A program made the position numbers and the translations under genes. Positions 16,155-23,364 of a stretch of 55,721 nucleotides of DNA are shown here, piece after piece. This DNA is from Verrucomicrobiota bacterium. Lineage in GTDB: Bacteria > Verrucomicrobiota > Verrucomicrobiia > Verrucomicrobiales > V1-33. Numbering within the stretch: the first letter of the stretch is position 1; each line of letters opens with the position of its first letter. The stretch spans positions 1 to 55,721 of the forward strand of contig QQNF01000019.1 in assembly GCA_003402705.1 (NCBI GenBank). The letters run 5' to 3'. Below the pieces are notes generated by a model, which worked only from the letters and a program-made list of their open reading frames with translations, was not told the origin of the DNA and did no database searches.

Positions 16155-18671
16155 TCAGTCCTGCCATGCGGATTCGAGACGACCGTTGCCGGAGTCGTAG
16201 GCTGGGAGCCATGCGAGGGCGGAGGCGAGTGGGGCGATGTTTTTCTTGAGCGGGGAGATGGATTTCTTTTCGAGCGGGATGGCGGAGACATCGAAGAACT
16301 GGCGGGCGAGGGCGAGTTCGGAGGCGAGTTCTTCCTGGAGACGGGCGGCGTCGGTTTCGACGGCTTCGACTTTTTCGACGGCGCGGCTGACGTCGTCGCC
16401 CTGGTTCCATGCGCGGGAAGCGCCGCGGGCGACCTGAGCGCTTTTGGTGACGAGCGTGCTGGTGGATTTGCGGCCGAAGAGGGCTCCGAGGATGGCCTGG
16501 CCGATGTTGACGGCGGTGCCGATGCGTGCGGAGTTGGCCTGGGAGCGTTCGCGGTCGTAGGCGGCGGCGGCGCGGGCGCGGGCGTCTTCAGCGGCGCGGA
16601 TTTTCGGGCCCCATTTGCGTTCGATGTCGGCGAGTTTGAGGTCGCGTTTTTCGCGTGCGGCGTGCTGGAGGCGGGCGCGGAAGTCGCCTTCGGATTCGCC
16701 GGGACTGGAGATTTCGCCGAGGGCTGGGCAGGCGAGGAGATCGAGCGTGCAGTTGTTATAGACGTGGTCGATGGCGGCGTCGCGGGCGGCGGTGAAGGCG
16801 GCGGGTTTGCGGGCGAAGGGAGGGACGAGGCCCCATGCGGAGGGGTCGGCTGGAGGGTTGGTGGCTGGGGTGAGAGCGGGGTCGTCGAGCGCTTCGCCGG
16901 GGCCCTGAGGGAGAGCGGTGGCATCGGGGGTGATGGGGATGAGGAAGCGGTAGGGCAGGGAGACGCTGACGCCTGAGGATTTGTCAGAGAAGGTGGCGGA
17001 GAGATCGGTGAGGATGGCCGGGGTGAAGACGAGCGGGAGTGGGGCGGCGGCTGGGCTGGAGATGGGGAAGAAGCGTTGGGCGATGGATTCCGGGAGGTCC
17101 GGGCGGAGGGGGGTGAAGCCGGCGGGGGATTCGGTGGAGACGTTAGGTGCGGGGGCGGCGACGGGAGTTGCGGCAGGCGAGGCGGCGGCTGGAGTGGCGG
17201 GATTGGCGGTGGTGGTGGTGACGCCGAATTGGGCCATGACGGAGGCGCGGACTGGGTCGACGAGGGATTTGAGCTGGGATCTGGTGAGTGGGCCGCGGAG
17301 GTAGGAGAGACACCAGCGGACCTGGAGGGCGCAGGGACCGGACTGGTGGACATTGTTCATGAGGAAGATGCGGTTGCCGAGGCCAGCGAGGAGTTTGTCC
17401 ATGGAGGCGCGGTTGAAGGACGAGCCCTGGGAGGCGGCGGCTCCTTCGAGCCCGTCGAGGACGCGGGCTTTATCGCGTTCGGTCTGGAGACGGCCGAGGA
17501 ACCATGTGCCGATGTTGGAGAGGGCTTTGTAGTCGAGGTCGACTGGGTTCTGGGTGGCGAGGAGGACGCCGAGGCCGAAGGCGCGGGATTGTTTGAGGAG
17601 CGTCATCATCGGCTTTTTGGATGGTGGGTTCTGCGTGGGGGGCAGGAAGCCGAAGATTTCGTCCATGTAGAGGAGGGCGCGGAGACTGGTGGTGCCGCTT
17701 TGGGCGCGCATCCAGCCGAGCGTCTGGTTGAGGAGGAGACTGACGAAGAACATGCGTTCGGCGTCATTGAGGTGGGCGATGGAGAAGATGCTGATGCGGG
17801 GTTTGCCTTCCGGGGTGTGGAGCATCTTGCGGATATCGAGGGGGACTCCGGTGAGCCATGCCTGGAAGCCAGGGGCGGCGAGGAGGTTATTGATGAGCAT
17901 GGCGAGGTCCGAGCGTTTCTTTTCCGGGTAGAATTCCTCGAGGGCGACGACGCCGACGGAGGAGAACGGAGGTGCCTGGACCTGGGCGATGATGGTGGGG
18001 AGGTCGAGTGAGCGGCCGGCGCGCCATGCGAAGTCGAAGATGCGGGAGAGGAGGATGTGTTCGCGGCTGGTGACTGGGTCGGCGGTGATGCCGATGAGGC
18101 CGAGGATGCTGGAGGCGGTGGAGGCGATGCGGTCTGAGTAGGCTTCGGAGTCGTCGAGGACTTCTGGTTCCGGGGCGCCGAGGGAGGCGAGGATGCTGAC
18201 GGGGATGCCGGAGGTGCTGCCGGGGGTGAAGACATTGATGTCGACGGAGTCGCGGAGGGTGCGGATGCGGTCGCCGGACTGGCCCCAGTCGCTGAGGCCC
18301 TGTTTCCAGAGGTCGGCCTGGGCGTCGGCGAATTCGTCAGGGGATTTTCCTTTTCTGGCGGCGTCTTCCTCATTGATCCATGGGCGGAAGGAAGGGCCGG
18401 AGAGGTCTGGGAAGGTTAGGAGGAGGTTGGCGATGTCGCCTTTGGGGTCGATGATGAGAGCGGGGACCTTGTCGATGGCGGCTTCTTCGAGGAGGGCGAG
18501 GCAGAGCCCGGTTTTACCGGATCCGGTCATGCCGAGGACGACGCCGTGGGTGACGAGGTCCTTGGAGTCGTACATGAGGAGGGAGTCGGTCATGGCCTTG
18601 GCGTCGACGTCGTATTCGCGGCCGAGGTAGAAGGCACCGAGCTTTTCGTATTCGGAAGGGGAGATGGTCAT
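16155..18671 (-). CDS. HerA-like (DUF853-type) FtsK/HerA superfamily ATPase
   Basis: 838 residues. Walker A is GMTGSGKTGLCLALLEEAA (about 47-65), followed by LIIDPKGDIANLLL. Walker B is LLYMDEIFGFLPP (about 338-350). The LLATQNPVDLDYKALSN segment (about 373-389) and FLGRLQTERDKARVL are characteristic of HerA-family hexameric ATPases. The C-terminal 400 residues hold an Ala/Pro-rich linker and a charged coiled coil (EKRDLKLADIERKWGPKIR, then ARARAAAAYDRERSQ). Related proteins are widespread and poorly characterised; HerA itself pumps DNA with the nuclease NurA. No NurA-like gene is adjacent. It is divergent from another P-loop gene (18903). Every Ala codon before Trp is GCA, although GCC dominates elsewhere in the gene. 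Confidence 0.85.
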   Translation of the reverse strand: MTISPSEYEKLGAFYLGREYDVDAKAMTDSLLMYDSKDLVTHGVVLGMTGSGKTGLCLALLEEAAIDKVPALIIDPKGDIANLLLTFPDLSGPSFRPWINEEDAARKGKSPDEFADAQADLWKQGLSDWGQSGDRIRTLRDSVDINVFTPGSTSGIPVSILASLGAPEPEVLDDSEAYSDRIASTASSILGLIGITADPVTSREHILLSRIFDFAWRAGRSLDLPTIIAQVQAPPFSSVGVVALEEFYPEKKRSDLAMLINNLLAAPGFQAWLTGVPLDIRKMLHTPEGKPRISIFSIAHLNDAERMFFVSLLLNQTLGWMRAQSGTTSLRALLYMDEIFGFLPPTQNPPSKKPMMTLLKQSRAFGLGVLLATQNPVDLDYKALSNIGTWFLGRLQTERDKARVLDGLEGAAASQGSSFNRASMDKLLAGLGNRIFLMNNVHQSGPCALQVRWCLSYLRGPLTRSQLKSLVDPVRASVMAQFGVTTTTANPATPAAASPAATPVAAPAPNVSTESPAGFTPLRPDLPESIAQRFFPISSPAAAPLPLVFTPAILTDLSATFSDKSSGVSVSLPYRFLIPITPDATALPQGPGEALDDPALTPATNPPADPSAWGLVPPFARKPAAFTAARDAAIDHVYNNCTLDLLACPALGEISSPGESEGDFRARLQHAAREKRDLKLADIERKWGPKIRAAEDARARAAAAYDRERSQANSARIGTAVNIGQAILGALFGRKSTSTLVTKSAQVARGASRAWNQGDDVSRAVEKVEAVETDAARLQEELASELALARQFFDVSAIPLEKKSISPLKKNIAPLASALAWLPAYDSGNGRLESAWQD

Positions 18672-18902
18672 TGTTAGGAAGAGTACGAGGTGGCGTGGTG
18701 ATTAATCAGCACAGACGGGAGGAGGATACAAGGCGGGTGCGGTGGAAGGATGTGGGAGTCGGGAATGAGAATTGAGAAAGATGGTGGGGGGAGTGGAGCG
18801 GGAGCGATTGGGAGGAATCGGGCTTGAAGAGTATGGATTTTATTGTTTTTATGGGGAACTTGAGCGCACTGGGGAAGACTTGGTGGGTTTGGGGGTAAAG
18901 AG
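18672..18902. promoter_or_regulatory. divergent intergenic region between two ATPase genes
   Basis: 231 bases separating genes transcribed away from each other, so it must carry promoters for both. A conspicuously AT-rich stretch (18829-18857, including TATGGATTTTATTGTTTTTAT) lies about 45-75 bases before the plus-strand start. A TTGAAG at 18826-18831 with TTTTAT 17 bases later could serve as -35/-10, but the match is weak. GGTAAAGAG precedes the plus-strand ATG as a possible ribosome site. Confidence 0.35.
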
Positions 18903-20873
18903 ATGAAGAGACGAGAGCTGAGAGAGAATCCATTTGTGGCGGACGTGTATCCTGACGGGTATGCGGCTGGGGTGGTATTTTCTGGTGGGCATGGTGCGGC
19001 GTGGGAGCGATTGCAGGGGATGGTGGGGGCGGCTGGGAGGAGGAGGCAGGGGATGGGAGTGGGGAGTGAGGGAGGGGAGGCGGTGCTGCTGGGGGCGGTG
19101 AGGGCTGGGTATGGGAAGTCGCATTTACTGGCGGCGGTGCGTGAGGCGCTGGGGGGTGAAGCGCTGGTGGCGGCGGTGGGGCCGGAGGCGGTTGGGGGGA
19201 TGGAGTGGGTGGGGTTGCTGTGGCAGGTGCTGGGCGGGTGGCATGAGGAAGTGAGTGGTGGGGTGAGTCGGTTGGAGATGATGGCGCGGAGGTTGTTCGG
19301 GTATGTGAATGAGGGATTGATACGTGAGGGTGTGGTGCCGTGTGCTGGGGCGGAGGCGGCGATGGAGATGTTGCGGGAGCGGGCGGGGGAAGTGTTTGTG
19401 TTTGGTGAGGGTGCTGGGCCGGTGGCGCGGTGGTGGGAGGGGAATTTCGAGCGGTTGGTGGTGCCTGGGGCGCGGTTGCTGGCGATGGGAGCGGGTGTGG
19501 GGGAAGCGGCGGCGGCGCACTGGTTGCGGGTGCTGATGGGGTATTGTCAGGGTGCTGGGGACGGGGAGATGGTGAGGTGGGAAGGGATGCGGTGGGCGGT
19601 GAGGGAGCCGGTGGGCGGAGGAGGCGGGCAGATGGTGGAGATGGCTGGGCGGGGGGGAGCGTGGGCGCGGGAGCGGCTAGTGGAACTGTGTCGGCTGGCG
19701 GCGGTGGTGAGGCCTGTGGTGTTTGTGTGTGACGACATTGACCGGCTGCATGGGAAGCAGGAGGAGGTGGTGGCGACGGCGGCGTGTCTGAGTGAGTTGC
19801 GTCGGCTGGTGGCGCGGAGTGTGACGGTGCTGAGTGTGAACGATGATTTGTGGGAGCGGAATTTCCGGGTGTATCTGCCGGGGGCGCTGGAGGACCGGCT
19901 GACGGGGCGGAGGATTCGGTTAGGAGGGATGAGCGAAGGGGAGGCGCGGACCCTGCTGCGGCGGCGGATGGAGCAGAATGGCGAAGAGGAGGGGAGGATC
20001 CGGGATTTTCTGAGACAGGTGCCGCTGGGGATGATGTTTGAGCGGGACGCGGCGGTGTCGCCGCGGGCGGTGCTGCGGCTGGCGGCGGAGGTGTGGGAGA
20101 CGTGGGTACCGGGAGGGGAGGGCGGGATGGCGGCGGTGCGGGAGTTTCCGGTGATGCCGGTGGTGGGTGCGGTGAGTGCTAGCGAACCGACGGATTCGGG
20201 GCGTGATGAGGCGGTGCGCGAGTCGTTTCTGATTGTGCCGGAGGATGAGGGAGTGGAAGAAGTGGTGGCGAGTGTGGAGGGCGCGGTGGCGGTGGCTGCC
20301 GGGGACGAAGGCGGGGGCACGGTGGAGCGGCGGTGGCAGCGGCGGCGTGCGGTGCTGCTGGCGGGTGGGGGAGTGCGAGCGGATGATGACGCGGTGGTTC
20401 AGGTATTGAAGACGGCGGGGCAGCAACTGGCGGTGGTGACTTGGGAGGAGGGCCAGCTGACGGGGGGCGGGGGGCGGCGAGCGGGCGTCTGGCGGATGCC
20501 GGGTGCGGAGATCTGGTTAGGGATGGAGCCGCATGGTGACAGCGGGTACTGGCAGACGCTAGTGCGGTTTGTGCACGAGAGGCGGCTGGCGGTGCGGGAG
20601 ACGGTGCGGCTGGCGGTGTTTTCCGAAGCGGCTAGACCGGTGCCGCTGCACGCGTGGGTGAGACCGGATGAGATCATCGGGGCGCGCACGCAGTTTCTGG
20701 ACGTGCACACTTTGGATGAAGGGCAGCTGGCGGGGCTGGCGGCGGCAGGGGAGTTGCTGCGGGAGGCGGAGCGGGGCGGTGGTGTGGCGGGGCCAGCGGA
20801 AGTGTTTGCGGTGCTGGCGGAGCGGCTGGCGTTTTTGTGGCGGGAGCTGACGCGGATGCCGGAGCGGGCGTGA
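18903..20873 (+). CDS. large AAA/STAND-like P-loop ATPase, unidentified family
   Basis: 656 residues beginning MKRRELRENPFVADVYPDGY. An atypical Walker A (GAVRAGYGKSHLLAAVREAL, about 64-83) lacks the usual first Gly spacing. Walker B is VVFVCDDIDRLHG (about 272-284), followed by a sensor-like TVLSVNDDLWERNF (about 307-320) and an arginine-rich lid helix (SEGEARTLLRRRMEQNG). The C-terminal 250 residues are not recognised; they include PVPLHAWVRPDEIIGARTQF. No membrane segments. The pattern suggests an AAA+ or STAND NTPase. It lies back to back with the HerA-like gene, so a joint role is possible but unproven. Confidence 0.65.
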   Translation: MKRRELRENPFVADVYPDGYAAGVVFSGGHGAAWERLQGMVGAAGRRRQGMGVGSEGGEAVLLGAVRAGYGKSHLLAAVREALGGEALVAAVGPEAVGGMEWVGLLWQVLGGWHEEVSGGVSRLEMMARRLFGYVNEGLIREGVVPCAGAEAAMEMLRERAGEVFVFGEGAGPVARWWEGNFERLVVPGARLLAMGAGVGEAAAAHWLRVLMGYCQGAGDGEMVRWEGMRWAVREPVGGGGGQMVEMAGRGGAWARERLVELCRLAAVVRPVVFVCDDIDRLHGKQEEVVATAACLSELRRLVARSVTVLSVNDDLWERNFRVYLPGALEDRLTGRRIRLGGMSEGEARTLLRRRMEQNGEEEGRIRDFLRQVPLGMMFERDAAVSPRAVLRLAAEVWETWVPGGEGGMAAVREFPVMPVVGAVSASEPTDSGRDEAVRESFLIVPEDEGVEEVVASVEGAVAVAAGDEGGGTVERRWQRRRAVLLAGGGVRADDDAVVQVLKTAGQQLAVVTWEEGQLTGGGGRRAGVWRMPGAEIWLGMEPHGDSGYWQTLVRFVHERRLAVRETVRLAVFSEAARPVPLHAWVRPDEIIGARTQFLDVHTLDEGQLAGLAAAGELLREAERGGGVAGPAEVFAVLAERLAFLWRELTRMPERA

Positions 20874-20891
20874 GGTTGGTGAGGGCGTGGG

Positions 20892-22340
20892 TCAGGGGAC
20901 TGGGCGGAGGCGGCCGAAGAAGATTTCGGGGAAGGTGGTGCCGAAGCCGATGATGACGCGGCCGTTGTTGGCGCTGGGTGAGAAGACGCCGAGAGTGTCC
21001 CAGACGGCCATGTCGGTTTCGTTGGTTTCGACGGCGTAGGCTCTGGTGGCGAGCGTGTTGCCGCCGAGGATGAAGCCATCGGTGCCGACCCCGTCGCGGT
21101 CGAGTTCTGAGGTTTCCATGCGGAAGAAGCTGGCGGGGTCCTCGGGGTCGGTGCCGGCGACGGCTTCGTCCTGATTGGAGATGCCGTCGGCGTCGGAGTC
21201 GGCGAGTGGGTTCTGGTCGGTGATAGTGGCGGCTCCCCAGCGGAGGGATTCGCTGGTTGAGTCGGCGGTGCCGGAGACGACGAGCCTTGCGGATTTGACG
21301 TTAGCGGGGATGGCTGCGGTGAGGTTGCGGGGGAAGTAGATGTACTCTGTGGCGGTGGCGAGGACGGGGTTCATTTCGTCGCCGTTGAGGAGACCGTCGG
21401 AGTTGAGGTCATCGACGGCTGGGACCATGCTGATTTCTGCGGTGGTGTTGTCGTCGAGGGTGACTTCGAGTTTAGCGGAGAAGTAATCGGTGGATTCGAA
21501 GTTGGAGCCGGTGCTGTTTTCGGAGGCGTAGAGGGTGAGGGCGGCGGTGGCTGGGCCGACGGTGGAGAGGTCGATTTCGTCCGAGCGGATGGCGGCACCT
21601 GCGGAGCCGTTCATGATGAAGGAGTCCGAGCGGACGGCGGTCCAGCCTGGGACGGCGGCTTCGGCGAGGACGGTGGTGGGTGTTCCGGCGATGTCGCGGG
21701 TGAGCATGACCGGGGGTGGAGGCGCTGAGCCGAGGAGCCTGAGGTAGAGGGCGAGGTCGCTGCTGTCGGCGGCGGCGTTGTGGAGGGAGACGGCGAGGGT
21801 GTGAGGGCCTGCGGCGATGGGGCCGAGGGAGATGTTGATGAGAGAGGATTCGGTATCAGCGCCGTCTTCGGTTCGTGCGGGGCCGTCGGCGAAGGCGAAG
21901 AAGTCGTCGCCGGTGGTGTTGGACATATTGAGGCGTTTGATTTCGATGCCGTCGAGGTAGATGACGGCTCCGTCGTCGGCGAGCATCTGGGCGGTGACTT
22001 CGGGGTAGGAGGCGGAGGCGGTGAAGGTGGTTTTGAAGTAGGAGGTGTAGCGGAGGCCTGTGGCTGGGGTGGTGAGGACGGTGGCGGTGAGGCCGGCGCT
22101 GGAGAAGTAGGCGATGGAGCCGTAGCGGAATGGGGCGGTGGCAGGGGTGGAGAAGGCAGGGCCGTCGTAGCCGGAGGAGCTGTGCCATGTGGAGGCGAAG
22201 TCGCCGGTGGGGTCGAGGGTGGCGGGGTCGACGCCGGAGGTGACGTGGAGGACGGACCACTGCTGATTGGGTGGCATGATGACGTCCTGAGCCGAGGCGG
22301 AGAGAGCGGAGACGAGGAAGGAAGCGAGCAGTGGTTTCAT
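20892..22340 (-). CDS. secreted protein with thrombospondin-3-like calcium motif
   Basis: 482 residues with a signal peptide (MKPLLASFLVSALSASA, cleaved near AQD). The body is beta-rich, with a segment QMLADDGAVIYLDGIEIKR resembling PA14-like or jelly-roll carbohydrate-binding folds. A type-3 repeat-like calcium motif follows (NPLADSDADGISNQDEAVAG, then TDPEDPASFF), a common joint before C-terminal domains in Verrucomicrobiota exported proteins. No catalytic site is visible and there is no PEP-CTERM tail. The start is set by the signal peptide; upstream codons in frame are Arg/Pro-rich noise. Its neighbour upstream on the same strand is the PEP-CTERM protein, about 107 bases away. Function unknown. 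Confidence 0.72.
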   Translation of the reverse strand: MKPLLASFLVSALSASAQDVIMPPNQQWSVLHVTSGVDPATLDPTGDFASTWHSSSGYDGPAFSTPATAPFRYGSIAYFSSAGLTATVLTTPATGLRYTSYFKTTFTASASYPEVTAQMLADDGAVIYLDGIEIKRLNMSNTTGDDFFAFADGPARTEDGADTESSLINISLGPIAAGPHTLAVSLHNAAADSSDLALYLRLLGSAPPPPVMLTRDIAGTPTTVLAEAAVPGWTAVRSDSFIMNGSAGAAIRSDEIDLSTVGPATAALTLYASENSTGSNFESTDYFSAKLEVTLDDNTTAEISMVPAVDDLNSDGLLNGDEMNPVLATATEYIYFPRNLTAAIPANVKSARLVVSGTADSTSESLRWGAATITDQNPLADSDADGISNQDEAVAGTDPEDPASFFRMETSELDRDGVGTDGFILGGNTLATRAYAVETNETDMAVWDTLGVFSPSANNGRVIIGFGTTFPEIFFGRLRPVP

Positions 22341-22447
22341 GAGTGGGGAGAGCTTCGGGCTGGAGGCAGGAGAGCATGAGGAACCCGCCGGACGGCAGCG
22401 TGCGGGCCGTCCGGCGGGAACAGGGAAGGTGGCGGTGGGTGTTCGGC

Positions 22448-23212
22448 TCAGGCGACCTTGCGGCGGCGGCGAGCGGCGAGGCCGACGGAGCCGAGGGCGA
22501 GGAGGCCGAGGGCCGAGGGTTCCGGGACGGCGGCGGCTTCGATGCCGACGCCGGGGACATTTTCGTAGGCCCATTCGTGGACGGTGATGGCGCGTGGGTT
22601 GGCGGAGGACTGAGGTTCGACGGTGAGGCGCATCCATGCGAAGTGTTCAGCGGTGCCGATGTTGAAGCGGACGCCGAGGTAGCCGGAGTTGGAGCCTGCG
22701 AAGGCCCACTGGCTGTTGGCGTAGCCTGGGCCGAAGGCCATGCTAGCGCCGTTGCCGACGACATTGACTGTGGCTGTGGTAAGCACGAGGAAGCCTGAGG
22801 AGCCGTCGATGACGGTGCCTGCGGAGAGGCGGCCTGCGTAGGGGTAAGCGCCGACTGTCGTGCCGACGACTCCTACGGCGGATCCGGCGATATTGGCGGC
22901 GTAGACGAGGGCGAGCGAGGGATTGGCGGTTCCGGTTTCGGATCTGACGCGGAGGCGGAGATCGCTGACGCCGTTGGAGTCGAGATCGACGGGGAAGAAA
23001 GCGGAGCCGCCGTTATTGGGGACTGGGTCGGAGAGGAGCGTGTTCCCTGCGTTGACGTAGACGATGGCGGCGTTGGAGGAGGCGAGGGAGAGGGCTCCGA
23101 CGGCAGCGCTGGAGGAGTAGGAGGCGAGGCGTGATGAAGTGGAGGGGGAGAGAGAGCGGAGTTTTTTCACGGCGGCAAGGAGTGGATTGTTAGGATTGGA
23201 GCTGTCGGGCAT
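22448..23212 (-). CDS. PEP-CTERM sorted exported protein
   Basis: 254 residues. The N-terminus MPDSSNPNNPLLAAVKKLRS precedes a hydrophobic export segment (SSSAAVGALSLASSNAA). The C-terminus is a textbook PEP-CTERM signal: VPEP, a hydrophobic helix (SALGLLALGSVGLAA) and a basic tail RRRRKVA. Such proteins are cut at the PEP motif and attached to the surface by an exosortase (EpsH family) encoded elsewhere. The mature part is beta-rich (FFPVDLDSNGVSDLRLRV, HFAWMRLTVEP) and resembles other Verrucomicrobiota PEP-CTERM proteins of unknown role. No good Shine-Dalgarno is visible. It is divergent from the phosphodiesterase-TPR-sulfotransferase gene. Confidence 0.85.
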   Translation of the reverse strand: MPDSSNPNNPLLAAVKKLRSLSPSTSSRLASYSSSAAVGALSLASSNAAIVYVNAGNTLLSDPVPNNGGSAFFPVDLDSNGVSDLRLRVRSETGTANPSLALVYAANIAGSAVGVVGTTVGAYPYAGRLSAGTVIDGSSGFLVLTTATVNVVGNGASMAFGPGYANSQWAFAGSNSGYLGVRFNIGTAEHFAWMRLTVEPQSSANPRAITVHEWAYENVPGVGIEAAAVPEPSALGLLALGSVGLAARRRRKVA

Positions 23213-23364
23213 CTGGGTATGCTGATGGTCACCCAGACAGGGACAGCATCTAATGGTGGCAGGAATCGCACCATCGATGCAAGGAATATCGTGACGAAGA
23301 CGTGATTTTGCGGATTTCGGTGGACAGGGAGGAGTGGGATGGTGGCAGGATGGGAGAAACAGCG

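Noticed and set aside
15960..18011. Long Gly/Glu-rich plus-strand frames (15960-16976, 17076-18011) across the HerA-like gene, and similar ones at 3217-4419 and 29315-30052
   Set aside because: Stop-free antisense frames typical of high-GC, skewed DNA; composition is not that of folded proteins and the true genes have clear motifs.
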